Shown piece after piece: positions 8,048 through 16,672 of a stretch of DNA of 64,000 bases. A program made the translations under genes and the position numbers. The stretch covers positions 6,605 through 70,604 of the forward strand of contig ASZN01000007.1 in assembly GCA_000406005.1 (NCBI GenBank), read 5' to 3'. This stretch comes from Candidatus Poribacteria bacterium WGA-3G (GTDB lineage: Bacteria > Poribacteria > WGA-4E > WGA-3G). Positions within the stretch are counted from its first letter, which is position 1; each line of letters starts with the position of its first letter. The notes beneath the pieces were generated by a model, which searched no databases, was not told the DNA's origin, and saw nothing but the letters and a program-made list of their open reading frames with translations.

Positions 8048-10054
8048 TTAATCCGCCACGCGCCAGAGTCCGCGTCCTAACCTCGCACCGAGAAGTACAC
8101 CGATAAATGTGTAGGCGAACCCCTCTACTAAGATTCGGAGGACAATATACCAATCGGCGTAGAAAAGTCGATAGAATAGCATAGAGAGTTGAAAATCGAC
8201 ATAGACAGCGATCGCGTCGCAGACCCCCAACACGACGGCCCATGCCAATATGTTCCGTCCGCGCACAAACAGAAATCCCGTTTCCAATAAGAGGACACTC
8301 GTACCGGTATAGACAATCGCCATCGGTGTAAAGAGCCCGAACGTAACGCCGCTCAGCAGCAACCGCACCGCCGAGACGAGTAAAATCACACCGCTTCCGT
8401 TGCTTTGCCGCTTCGCATTCACATATTCAAGCGTCGCAGCGTCCGTGTTCTGCCTGCCTTGGTAGGTGTGCCTTGTAAGCGTGCCTGCCGTCCTTTTAGG
8501 ATCCCCGCTAATATAAATTAACAACGCCGTCAACAAGGCGTAGTAGAGGGTCTCATTTATCAAACCCGTTAGGAGCACAGAAATCGGACCGAGAACTGCG
8601 CGGATTAAGTTGAGAAACAACGTTGATGGGACCATCACCCCCACGAAAATCGTCGCGCCGAATAACGCGATAACAATGATCTGTTTCGTTGTGAATCCCG
8701 CAAAAATTCGCTTGTGAAACCGCAAGACAACTGCAAAGCCGATACTACTGCAAATTATCGCCAGTAGACTGATAAGCAGTGCTTGCTGATTTGGAACAAT
8801 TAGGTGCAACGGTCGCTTTTCGCGAAGGACGGTTGCATCGCTGCCCCAGACTTTCACCGTAATGTCACGCTGATACACTCCAGGGATCGCCTGTTCCGGC
8901 TTCCCTTGCCTGATATACATCGGGTGAAAATAGACAGGAAGTGGAATTTCTGTAACCACACCTGCTGGAAGGCTTGCAAATGCCACACTCTGATTTATGC
9001 CGCCGTTCGCTGTCTCTGGAGGCGCGAGAAACGGAATCGTTTCGCCGCTATTTATATCTATATTGCTCGACGATACGACCACATGAATCGTCGCTGCACT
9101 ATCATTGCGGAGACGCACTGTCTGATAAGTTGTCGGCTCGAAGGCGTTGGTCTGCGCTGTTCCGAACCCTCTAAAAAATGGACGCGCATAGTGGATAGTA
9201 TTCGCTCGCTGCCTCGAATCCGCTGCACCTATCGCATCCGTAGGCATCACAATCGATTCGATGGAGAGGCGTTCAGCAATCTCTGGAATTGTCGCCATCT
9301 GCAGTGCCACCTTCGCCTGCTGCTCCCATACCTGACCACTGTCTGCCGTAAAACGGACAGTCCCAGAAATTTCTTGTCCATCTGTCTGATTTTCCTCAGA
9401 TGTTCTCAAAACTAACTCACGGTACCAGACCTCCGATGCGACTTTAAATCTATCAGTGGTGGAGAGGCAAGTTTCGGTCCCGATTGTCTCACTTCTCCAG
9501 TCCTCTGGTAACCGAACGATTGTCAATGTAGAGGGAAGACAGAGTTGGAAATCAAAGGTCGCTGCCACATTCCCGTTTCTAACAAGGACAGTGGCTGTCA
9601 TTTCACTTTCTTTCAAAACGAGTGCCTTCTGACTGCTTCCGAACGTCTGCCCTGTATCCGCTTGTGGTGCAGTCCCATAAGGAATCGCGATTTCTAAGCT
9701 CCCTTGTGCATACGAACGCGGGGCGGTTACAATTTGACTATCAACACCTCCCGTTACCAGAGTCGCCTCAAATCTGTAGGTTTCCCCCTCGCGCCATTCA
9801 AAGTAGAGCGGTTCTATCTGTCGCGGTGGTGTCGGAAAGTTGAGTTGCGCGACCCTCACACCGTCTTCATTAAAGGCGTTCAGACGCTGTACCGGCGACG
9901 CTTCACCGAACCGCACCTTCGCACCCAACGAAAAGAACGCCACCTCCCATGATAACGTCTCTTCTTCAGGCGTTGAGGCACAACTGACAAGGAAAATGAG
10001 CAGTACCAGGTACCAGAGAGACTTCTTTATTATGGATTGATCTAAAGCGTCCAT
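8048..10054 (-). CDS. Lipoprotein-type N-domain fused to a multi-pass membrane domain
   Basis: 668 residues. A lipobox (LVLLIFLVSC) near residue 25 suggests lipid anchoring. Residues about 30-435 look like extracytoplasmic beta-rich domains. From about 440 several membrane segments follow (ALLISLLAIICSSIGFAVVL, IIVIALFGATIFVGVMVP, ILLVSAVRLLLSGVTFGLF, AWAVVLGVCDAIAVYV). The last six segments resemble the S-component layout of ECF vitamin transporters, but I see no decisive motif. ATG 10054 has GGAG nine bases upstream and begins just before the signal; the longer frame from 10159 is less likely. The position behind a B12 riboswitch and a YncE-like gene suggests a cobalamin or corrinoid uptake role (inference). 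Confidence 0.55.
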   Translation of the reverse strand: MDALDQSIIKKSLWYLVLLIFLVSCASTPEEETLSWEVAFFSLGAKVRFGEASPVQRLNAFNEDGVRVAQLNFPTPPRQIEPLYFEWREGETYRFEATLVTGGVDSQIVTAPRSYAQGSLEIAIPYGTAPQADTGQTFGSSQKALVLKESEMTATVLVRNGNVAATFDFQLCLPSTLTIVRLPEDWRSETIGTETCLSTTDRFKVASEVWYRELVLRTSEENQTDGQEISGTVRFTADSGQVWEQQAKVALQMATIPEIAERLSIESIVMPTDAIGAADSRQRANTIHYARPFFRGFGTAQTNAFEPTTYQTVRLRNDSAATIHVVVSSSNIDINSGETIPFLAPPETANGGINQSVAFASLPAGVVTEIPLPVYFHPMYIRQGKPEQAIPGVYQRDITVKVWGSDATVLREKRPLHLIVPNQQALLISLLAIICSSIGFAVVLRFHKRIFAGFTTKQIIVIALFGATIFVGVMVPSTLFLNLIRAVLGPISVLLTGLINETLYYALLTALLIYISGDPKRTAGTLTRHTYQGRQNTDAATLEYVNAKRQSNGSGVILLVSAVRLLLSGVTFGLFTPMAIVYTGTSVLLLETGFLFVRGRNILAWAVVLGVCDAIAVYVDFQLSMLFYRLFYADWYIVLRILVEGFAYTFIGVLLGARLGRGLWRVAD

Positions 10055-10170
10055 GATATGAATCTCCATATCAGTACCGATGTCACTGCCCATTTTCTTC
10101 GATAGTAATTTTAAAAATTGCCAGTAGTGAATGAAAGGCGCGGTTCCGAACCGCGCCAATGATTCCTAAA

Positions 10171-11514
10171 TTACAACGCCTGACCAATCAGCACCAGATC
10201 AAGGATATTGACGACTTCGTCACCATTAACATCCGCGACGATGCCAGCACCCTGATCACCCAAGAACCGAGCCGCGATGACCAGATCCAAAATATTGACA
10301 ACGCCATCGTTGTTTATATCTTCGCGGCGTGAGATAACTCGTGCAAACGCAAGGATAGAGGCACCCGGACCAACATGATATGTTTGCAGGAGAGACGCAT
10401 CCATGACATCCATGACACGAACGTAATCCTGTCCGCCGCCTCCCCAGTCGGGTTGCGTGATATACAGATTTCCGTCCGGCGCGAAGGTCAAACCACCACC
10501 GATAGGCGCATCCGCATCGTTACTGAAGTTAGCAATCGTATCATCTTCGTCGCGAATCCAGTCTTCTGCTACGATATCGTAGATAAGCAAACCCGGTTTT
10601 TGCCAGCTGCCTTGCATGAACAGCTGCTTTTCAGAATTAAGAGCGGCGGCGCCAGGCGCGAATCCGAGCTCAACCGTTTCGGCAATCTCATCAGTAGTCG
10701 CGTCAATCACGACGATATGTCCAAGGACATCGTCGTAATTGCCTATCGTTTTGACGATAACGGACGATTCACTGTCGTTGAAGATTTCACTCGCGTTCGT
10801 CGGCACCGGAATAGATTTCAGCACCGTGTCTGTCGCTGTATCAATGACTGTGACACTGCTCTGGTAATAGTCAGTTTTACCTGCTTCTGGGTCCCATTCC
10901 CATGCAGGGTTTGATACGTAGACTTTGCCGTTGAGGAGCGTAATACCCGTCGGTTTGTTGAAAAAACCGGTGATGATCTTCGTTACATTACGATTCGGAA
11001 TGTTAACGACATGCACCTCGTATGCCGCTGCACAGGTAACGTAGGCTTTCTCATCGTTGATAAAAACGATCTGCTGAGGGGTCGCGCCTTCTTGAATCGG
11101 AATTTCACCAACGATCTCTCGGTCCTCCAAATTGACAATAAAAATGCTATCACCATCACTCGGGGCACCCGTAACAGGTAAATTAAAAGTCGGAATATAC
11201 GCGAGATGTCCTCGAACCGAAAGACCGACTGCCCGCCTCCGCTGAAGCACTTGGCTGCTAAAATGGAGTATCTCGTTGTCTACAGCCCGATTTTCATTCG
11301 GCTCCATCAGATCGATGATTGAAAGCGATGCCGTAATGCCCAAATCGGGATCTGTCAAGGCGTTTATGACAACCGCAAGGTCTTGAACCTCTGTCTGTCC
11401 AAAGGATGGACTCAGGAGGCGCGTAAACAGAAGCGCGCTTATGAGTAGGAATGTGGGTAGTTTGAGAAACGATGTAGACGAGAAGTGCCGCCGAAAGGAA
11501 AAAACTTTGTTCAT
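10171..11514 (-). CDS. Secreted YncE-like beta-propeller with C-terminal dockerin, behind a B12 riboswitch
   Basis: 447 residues. A signal peptide (FLISALLFTRLLSPSFG) is followed by a seven-bladed-type propeller with YncE phrases: IFIVNLEDREIVGEIP, VHVVNIPNRNVTKII, VIDTATDTVLKSIPV, VVIDATTDEIAETVELG. Residues about 398-447 carry two calcium-binding dockerin repeats (DINNDGVVNILDLVIAARF and DVNGDEVVNILDLVLIGQA). It is the first gene after a cobalamin riboswitch. Bacteroides BtuG, a surface propeller that binds B12 tightly, gives a precedent for such a protein in corrinoid capture; that analogy is inference. The dockerin suggests docking to a cohesin-like partner. Confidence 0.75.
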   Translation of the reverse strand: MNKVFSFRRHFSSTSFLKLPTFLLISALLFTRLLSPSFGQTEVQDLAVVINALTDPDLGITASLSIIDLMEPNENRAVDNEILHFSSQVLQRRRAVGLSVRGHLAYIPTFNLPVTGAPSDGDSIFIVNLEDREIVGEIPIQEGATPQQIVFINDEKAYVTCAAAYEVHVVNIPNRNVTKIITGFFNKPTGITLLNGKVYVSNPAWEWDPEAGKTDYYQSSVTVIDTATDTVLKSIPVPTNASEIFNDSESSVIVKTIGNYDDVLGHIVVIDATTDEIAETVELGFAPGAAALNSEKQLFMQGSWQKPGLLIYDIVAEDWIRDEDDTIANFSNDADAPIGGGLTFAPDGNLYITQPDWGGGGQDYVRVMDVMDASLLQTYHVGPGASILAFARVISRREDINNDGVVNILDLVIAARFLGDQGAGIVADVNGDEVVNILDLVLIGQAL

Positions 11515-11565
11515 ACTTTTTAATAAAATGTTTCGGCTTGCGAGCTTCGCCGAAACCCTCCGTAA

Positions 11566-11604
11566 TGAAACAAGAAACCCCTGCTCTCGTAGAGAAGACA
11601 GGGG
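11566..11604 (-). terminator. Possible terminator in the riboswitch expression platform
   Basis: Read on the minus strand, CCCCTG and CAGGGG close a 15-base loop and are followed by TTTCTTGTTT. It lies between the riboswitch aptamer and the propeller start, where a conditional terminator would be expected. Confidence 0.4.
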
Positions 11605-11714
11605 ACAAGGCGACGCTTTTATATGAGGTTTATTCTTACTCTCACGTTGTGATTAAAAATCACGTTTACCGCGCTTCGTTCCACCGCTTTCCCGCGAAAG
11701 CAGATGCGTGAAAC

Positions 11715-11880
11715 ACAATCCAGGCAGGTCTCCTGACTTCCGATCTTGCGTCCGTTGAACCTTCCCATCAATGAATTGACAGTGGCGTTTTCAGCGGGTA
11801 TTTACGATCGTTCACAGTGGCGGGGCCGTGGCGGATTCTTACCGCGCTTCCCTATTCTCCGTAATGGCACCTGAACCGTT
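11715..11880 (-). promoter_or_regulatory. Cobalamin (adenosylcobalamin-type) riboswitch
   Basis: On the minus strand the conserved elements appear in order: GGTGCC, then ATAGGGAAGC, then GGTAAGAATCCGCCACGG, then CCCCGCCACTGTGA, and finally the B12 box AAGTCAGGAGACCTGCCTG near 11721-11739. These are the hallmark strings of the cobalamin aptamer. The downstream gene encodes the YncE-like dockerin protein, followed by two further genes on the same strand. Such riboswitches switch off uptake or synthesis genes when B12 is plentiful. Confidence 0.92.
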
Positions 11881-11996
11881 AATCTATTCAATTGTTAATG
11901 TCTATATTATATCATATAGGAACATTTTTTGCAAATTTTTCGGGTGTGTAAAGTTTTTGGCGCTCAATTCGTTACACCGTTTTCTAATGCTTCAAA

Positions 11997-12163
11997 CATA
12001 GCACTCCGCTGGAGTGCAAGAAGGCGCAACGGCTTTTCTATAGATATGTTGCTCCGCTGGAGCAAAGAGGTATCTTTAGACATAAAGACTTCTTCACGCC
12101 AGAGGCGTGATATATCTATAGAAATCAAGATTGTTCGCAGCTGCACTCCAGCGGAGTGCTATG
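11997..12163. repeat. Long imperfect palindrome with nested hairpins
   Basis: Arms at 11997-12018 and 12142-12163 are perfect 22-base inverted repeats, each of which is itself a palindrome around CACTCCGCTGGAGTG. Inner arms TCTATAGATAT (12037-12047) and its complement (12112-12122) pair as well, and two further small hairpins (TGCTCCGCTGGAGCA and CACGCCAGAGGCGTG) fill the loop. No ORF is credible here. It could be a REP/BIME-like element or a structured RNA. Confidence 0.65.
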
Positions 12164-12262
12164 TGTATTGACGAGGGGTGTTGGAGTAAACCGCCTCTAT
12201 AACGGAACGCTGCCAAAATATTTACACACCCGTGAAATGTCGGGGAATCATTAACAAAAAAT

Positions 12263-12291
12263 TTGACAATGCAGATTGGATATGGTATGAT
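12263..12291 (+). promoter_or_regulatory. Sigma-70 promoter of the sacsin-like gene
   Basis: TTGACA at 12263-12268 and TATGAT at 12286-12291 with 17 bases between, about 60 bases before the start at 12352. The surrounding string AAATTTGACAAT ... ATATGGTAT is repeated almost exactly at 19270-19300. Confidence 0.75.
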
Positions 12292-12351
12292 TGAAGTCAA
12301 ATATCGCCTCAACTGCTACTTTACTTATCCAATTTCGCAAAAAGTGTTATT

Positions 12352-15300
12352 ATGACAACCCAATGGAACAAAGACGAAACTAGGAATCGTGTTCTCACTG
12401 AAAACACGGCACAAGCCGTTTCCAAGTATCTGACCGATCAGGAGTCGAATCGTGCAACGTGGCAAAATCGATGGATATGGGAACTTTTACAGAATGCGCG
12501 TGATGCTTCAAAAACAAGCACTAACCGCCTCATCGTAAAAATTCAATACAATTCGGAAGAACTCGTCTTTTTACACAACGGAGGCGGATTCACACCTGAA
12601 CAGATAACCCATCTCATTTATCACGGATCAACGAAAGTTGAGGATGAAGAAACAATAGGAAAATACGGCAGCGGCTTTTTGACAACACACCTGTTGTCTC
12701 CAGAAGTGGTTATCTCGGGTCAGCTCCACAATGGTCAATGGTTTGACTTCCCTTTGGTACGTAAACTACGTAAACCTGATTCAGTAACTGCACTTCGTGA
12801 GTCAATGGACGAAGCCTGGGAAAATTTCAGTCCATCTATAGCACCGCAAGTCCCAATGCCGGAAGGCTTTACCACTCGATTCGTATATCCAATCAAGGAA
12901 GATAACGCGGCGAATGCAGTGAAGAGTGGAATTGCAACGCTGAAACAATGCGCGCCGTACGTAGTTGTCTTCAATCAGGAATTCTCCAGCATCAACATTG
13001 AAGACCATCACGAAACTATTTGTTTTGAAGCCATTGAACCTTTGCAGATGGAGGTCTCAGAAATCCAGCAAATCATAGTGACAGAAAAAACGAATGGAAA
13101 TAATACAGAAATGAAATATCTTCTGGCACAAGGTGAAAAGGCTTCTGTCACAGTTCCTCTAACATCAAGTGACAACAGTTTAGTATGTCTACCAATTGAG
13201 AATATACCAAGACTCTTTTTGGGTTTTCCTTTGGTGGGCACCGAAGACTTCAGCTTTCCCGCTGTTATCCATAGCTTAGATTTTACGCCAACGGAGAACC
13301 GCAATGGTGTGTATCTTTGGCAAAGCGACAACGAAGCAAACCGTAACAATCAAGCTGTGATTGAAGAAGCCTGCGCTTTGCTTGTTAGGATCTTAGCGTT
13401 TGTGGCAAAGTCTGGTTGGTGTAATGTGCATCGATTAGTGGAAATTCCTCCTATCCAAGAAAAGGATTGGCTGAAGAATATAGAACAGCTTAGGAACTGT
13501 CTAAAATCAAAATTCATTGACGAAATCTGTCCAACACCTGCGGTTATTACTGCTGTTGGAACTCTCTTAGCCCCCCAAAATGCTATATTTCTTCAAGCGA
13601 AAAGTGAGGCAGACATAGAGACTTTGTGGAAATTATTGGAGAGCCTTGAGGAAAAACGTGAGCAATTGCCTAAACAAGATGAAGCAATAGGATGGTGTCG
13701 CGCCATTCAGAGCTGGACAAATGTATCTGAACACGTCCGACCAATGTTAAGGAATGGTGGGAGCCTGGCATCGTTTGTAGAAGAAAAGAGTAAATATACC
13801 CAAGGGCACAACGCAGGATGGGGCCATCTTGAGAATCTGCAGAAATTGCTCCGTCCAGATGTTTGTGCTGTCGAATGGTTGAATCAATTCTATCAATTTC
13901 TGATAGACAACGGATTTGATAATGAAATTCGTACCCGTCGCTTTGTTCCTGATCAAGTGGGCTTTTTTCGTCAACTGAATGAGACATCCCGTGATACGGA
14001 CATAGACGAAGACCTGAAAAACGTTGCCGAGTTGTTGGGGGACTTTATCCGGCAGAGGCTACGGGATACCCGCCTTACTCCCTTAGTTCAAGAAGTCGGC
14101 GCGGGAAATATGAATAACGAATCTGTTGTTTCGGATATTATTAGCCGGATCCGAAAACGTGCCGACGAGAAGCCAGACGACTCCTTCAAGGAAGCAAGTG
14201 GCCGCCTATTCGCGTGGATAGTTAATAGAGAAGCCTACTTCCACTTACTAAATTTTCCTGTGTTTGTGGAAGATGGTAAATCTGGCAGTCCTCTTGTGTT
14301 TTACCTACCGAATGCTACACATAATACCCCTTTCTCGTCGTTGCTGTTGGCACCCGTTCGCGCATGGCCGGAAGACTTGCAACCGTTCAAAGATCTTTTT
14401 CCGCCGAACAGCATCTTGGCAGATGCGTTTTTTGAAGCAGCGTCTAACCGAGACACATGGCAAATCCTCAGTGATCAACGACTTGTTAATATGGCAATCC
14501 GGTACCGGTACACGGATAAAAAACAAGTGAATCTCAAAGAGTTTTCTCCAGATGTAGATCGTGATGAAGGTACCCACATTGCTTTTGTTGACCGCGTGAC
14601 AGATGTTGTAAAACGCTCTGAAATTATGAGCAGAGTCAGTGATAGTCGAGAACGAGCCTTCCTATTCTGGAGATTTCTCACCGAGTGGCTTATTCAAAAA
14701 GATGTCCACGCGTTAGAACCTAGAGAAGTAATTTGTGAATGCGGAGGAACTCATAAATACTATCCAGAGGCCTGGGTGATGCCGGTGCGAAATAATAGTT
14801 GGATTCTATGTGAGGGAAAACGCCGTGTCCGTGCGACAGCTGAGTCGCTTGCGAGTCTGCTTCGCGATAACGGATGGCAACCGGATTCTCTACATCAGAA
14901 TCCTGCTGTCGTCAACCTATTGGATGCAATTGGTGTGACACGGTTTGACTTGATGCGGGAATTTGTAACGGTGGGCAATGAAGAAGCACGTAGAGTGCAA
15001 GAGAATGTCCTCACAGAGATAATAGTTAAGGCTGGAGGTAACTTGAGTCAAATCAGTGCGTTGGTGCAGGACCTGAAAGAGGATGAAAATCTCTTTCAAC
15101 ATCTTGAAGAACGACGGGAACAGAGACGGATCGTGAGTGAGAACCAACACTTGGGGCAACAAGTCGAAGAATTGGTGAAGACGAACTTGGAGAAAGAAGG
15201 TTTCTCAGTTCGTCGTACTGGAACGGGTTCGGACTTTGAAATTTCAGATAATACTGATAATATGATAACACTGGATATAGAACGAGATAGCAAAAATTGG

Positions 15301-15663
15301 TTGGTTGAAGTGAAATCTACGCGAACTCAAAGCGTTAATATGACTCTCACGCAAGCAAAAACCGCTGTGGGTAAGGGGGACGAATTCTTACTTTGTATTG
15401 TCCCAATAGAACAAGGAAATGGTGAACCAGATTTAGAAACTGTGCGAGAGGAAATGAGATTCGTTAAAAATATTGGACTTCGTGTGGCTCCGTTGTGCCA
15501 AAATCTCAACGCGTTAGAAGAATTGCAGACTAACATCACTAGCGAAACCCTCTCTGGTATCAAATTGTTAATTAAGGCGGGTGTAGCAAGAATTAATGTC
15601 AATCATTCTGTATGGGAAACTGAAGGATTCCCACTCGAAAATCTCGCTGCACGTCTTAAGTAA
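12352..15663 (+). CDS. Sacsin-like HSP90-type ATPase with C-terminal DUF3883/nuclease-like domain
   Basis: 1103 residues. The N-terminus carries a GHKL/HSP90-type ATP site as in sacsin: RWIWELLQNARDAS (catalytic Glu and Asn), FLHNGGGFTPEQI and TIGKYGSGFLTTHLLS. A long middle region has no recognised motif. The C-terminal part (about 975-1060) shows the DUF3883 restriction-endonuclease-like pattern: GQQVEELVKTNLEKEGF, a GSDFEI Asp, and WLVEVKST giving the ExK element. Proteins joining these parts occur in prokaryotic defence islands, so an anti-phage role is plausible. No named system can be assigned. Its own promoter lies at 12263-12291, and codon use is more A+T-rich than in the housekeeping genes, suggesting acquisition. 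Confidence 0.75.
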   Translation: MTTQWNKDETRNRVLTENTAQAVSKYLTDQESNRATWQNRWIWELLQNARDASKTSTNRLIVKIQYNSEELVFLHNGGGFTPEQITHLIYHGSTKVEDEETIGKYGSGFLTTHLLSPEVVISGQLHNGQWFDFPLVRKLRKPDSVTALRESMDEAWENFSPSIAPQVPMPEGFTTRFVYPIKEDNAANAVKSGIATLKQCAPYVVVFNQEFSSINIEDHHETICFEAIEPLQMEVSEIQQIIVTEKTNGNNTEMKYLLAQGEKASVTVPLTSSDNSLVCLPIENIPRLFLGFPLVGTEDFSFPAVIHSLDFTPTENRNGVYLWQSDNEANRNNQAVIEEACALLVRILAFVAKSGWCNVHRLVEIPPIQEKDWLKNIEQLRNCLKSKFIDEICPTPAVITAVGTLLAPQNAIFLQAKSEADIETLWKLLESLEEKREQLPKQDEAIGWCRAIQSWTNVSEHVRPMLRNGGSLASFVEEKSKYTQGHNAGWGHLENLQKLLRPDVCAVEWLNQFYQFLIDNGFDNEIRTRRFVPDQVGFFRQLNETSRDTDIDEDLKNVAELLGDFIRQRLRDTRLTPLVQEVGAGNMNNESVVSDIISRIRKRADEKPDDSFKEASGRLFAWIVNREAYFHLLNFPVFVEDGKSGSPLVFYLPNATHNTPFSSLLLAPVRAWPEDLQPFKDLFPPNSILADAFFEAASNRDTWQILSDQRLVNMAIRYRYTDKKQVNLKEFSPDVDRDEGTHIAFVDRVTDVVKRSEIMSRVSDSRERAFLFWRFLTEWLIQKDVHALEPREVICECGGTHKYYPEAWVMPVRNNSWILCEGKRRVRATAESLASLLRDNGWQPDSLHQNPAVVNLLDAIGVTRFDLMREFVTVGNEEARRVQENVLTEIIVKAGGNLSQISALVQDLKEDENLFQHLEERREQRRIVSENQHLGQQVEELVKTNLEKEGFSVRRTGTGSDFEISDNTDNMITLDIERDSKNWLVEVKSTRTQSVNMTLTQAKTAVGKGDEFLLCIVPIEQGNGEPDLETVREEMRFVKNIGLRVAPLCQNLNALEELQTNITSETLSGIKLLIKAGVARINVNHSVWETEGFPLENLAARLK

Positions 15664-15820
15664 AAAATCACTTACCCACAAAGAAATCGCAATTGTGGCG
15701 GGGAGTGTCTGAATCGCTCAGAACATTAGGTCAAAAATTTTACGCAATAAGTAGATTTGGGATGCAGAAAAATCTTTGTGGTCGTTGCTTCCCGTTGATT
15801 GATTGTTTGCTTGTTTAGAT

Positions 15821-15858
15821 GTAGGGCAGCTTTGTTTTGAAGTTCTCTACTGCCCTAC
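15821..15858. repeat. Hairpin in the left part of the inverted-repeat module
   Basis: GTAGGGCAG (15821-15829) pairs with CTGCCCTAC (15850-15858) across a 20-base loop. No T-run follows, so it is not a clear terminator. The rest of 15664-16003 contains nothing else I can assign. Confidence 0.4.
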
Positions 15859-16003
15859 GCTAATCAATTGTTGTATAGTTGGTAATGAAACGCAGATTTG
15901 CGTAGATTTTACCGTGTAACCGAGTGAGATCGGATAACTACACAACTGAAACTATGCGTCCCCAAAAACGCATAATAACCCAAATAATAATTTGGAGGTT
16001 ATA

Positions 16004-16303
16004 ATGAAAGAAGTTCGTCCTACAGGATTAATCTCTGATGGTATTGCGCTAATGCAAAAAGGGCATCTAACGTCAGCATCCGCTATCTTTAATAAAGCAA
16101 TCGCACTGAATGAATACCCCCTATGTGCTCATCTTCTTGATGCTATCTGCGAAATTTTGTCCATATCTGAATCTACATCAGACGAATTATCATCAGTGAT
16201 TTTAGGCGGATCAATACACAAAGTAGATAGAGTGTTAGCCAAAATGCGAGACAAACTGGATGATATTGAAGCAGAATTAGAAGCATCTAAATCTGAAATT
16301 TAA
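16004..16303 (+). CDS. Small TPR-like protein of unknown function
   Basis: 99 residues from ATG 16004, which follows GGAGG; an upstream in-frame ATG at 15992 overlaps that site. Residues 10-40 (GIALMQKGHLTSASAIFNKA) look like one TPR hairpin, and the C-terminus (VDRVLAKMRDKLDDIEAELE) is a likely short coiled coil. No catalytic motif is seen. It stands between the arms of the 21-bp inverted repeat, directly before the promoter of a tRNA-like RNA. Its TPR-like character recalls the adjacent TIR-TPR protein, so it may belong to the same functional unit (inference). Confidence 0.55.
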   Translation: MKEVRPTGLISDGIALMQKGHLTSASAIFNKAIALNEYPLCAHLLDAICEILSISESTSDELSSVILGGSIHKVDRVLAKMRDKLDDIEAELEASKSEI

Positions 16304-16304
16304 C

Positions 16305-16333
16305 TTGGCAATCTAACCGAAATATGCTATAAT
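16305..16333 (+). promoter_or_regulatory. Promoter of the tRNA-like RNA
   Basis: TTGGCA at 16305-16310, a 17-base spacer and a perfect TATAAT at 16328-16333. The predicted start of transcription (about 16339-16341) coincides with the 5' arm of the closing stem of the RNA. Confidence 0.75.
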
Positions 16334-16336
16334 ATA

Positions 16337-16450
16337 AATGCCGTTGAATACTCTTGTGTGGTTGGATTTGGTATTAGCGCGGGCTCCAAACTCGTTGCTA
16401 TAGGGTTCAACTCCCTACCAATCCATAGAAGTATTCAACGGCATTTTTAT
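16337..16450 (+). ncRNA. tRNA-Trp-like RNA without D-arm, closed by a 16-bp terminal stem
   Basis: Arms 16337-16352 and 16430-16445 are perfect 16-bp inverted repeats, followed by TTTAT; with the promoter just upstream this defines a transcript of about 110 nt. Inside, 16364-16425 reads as a tRNA lacking a D-arm. The acceptor GGATTTGG pairs with CCAATCC allowing one bulged U. The anticodon arm is 16379-16395 with loop CTCCAAA (anticodon CCA), the variable loop has 5 nt, and the T-arm (TAGGG, TTCAACT, CCCTA) joins the 3' acceptor strand directly. Only about 7 nt replace the usual D-arm. It is unlikely to be a normal elongator tRNA, since no CCA tail follows and the stem embeds both ends. Confidence 0.7.
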
Positions 16451-16672
16451 CGTAAAAACGATCATAAAAATAACAAAAAATTGTCCGAAAAACAAAAAAT
16501 CTGACATCCCAAATCTACTTATTGCGAAATTTTATACACTGGATTCCTAAGGTTTAGCTGGCATCTGTTCACCAAATATGTTATGATTAACCTCAAAGAA
16601 TCCACATCATTCGCGATTCAAACGATCATGAGGCTTCAGCGGAAAAAAAGTTATCGCTATGGAGAAAAGTTA

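Larger units (their letters stand above)
15744..16525. mobile_element. Module bounded by perfect 21-bp inverted repeats
   Basis: Bases 15744-15764 and 16505-16525 are perfect inverted repeats, and the similarity continues imperfectly for about 12 bases on each side. They enclose 782 bp holding a 99-residue ORF and a promoter-driven tRNA-like RNA, and lie between the sacsin-like and TIR genes. No transposase is present, so this may be a MITE-like cassette or two copies of a regulatory site. I did not find a target duplication. Confidence 0.45.

Noticed and set aside
7971..8243. N-terminal extension of the 6270-7970 propeller gene
   Set aside because: The extra 91 residues overlap the neighbouring reading frame, are rich in Arg and Cys, and come before a clear signal peptide start.
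8804..9415. 203-residue plus-strand ORF opposite the lipoprotein-membrane gene
   Set aside because: Composition is Arg/Cys/His-rich and unlike a protein, and it lies fully within a well supported gene.
15821..15858. Terminator of the sacsin-like gene
   Set aside because: The hairpin is stable but lacks a T-run and stands 160 bases after the stop codon.
16361..16425. Ordinary functional tRNA-Trp gene
   Set aside because: The D-arm is missing, the acceptor stem has a bulge and the body is enclosed in a perfect 16-bp stem; it is listed as a tRNA-like RNA.
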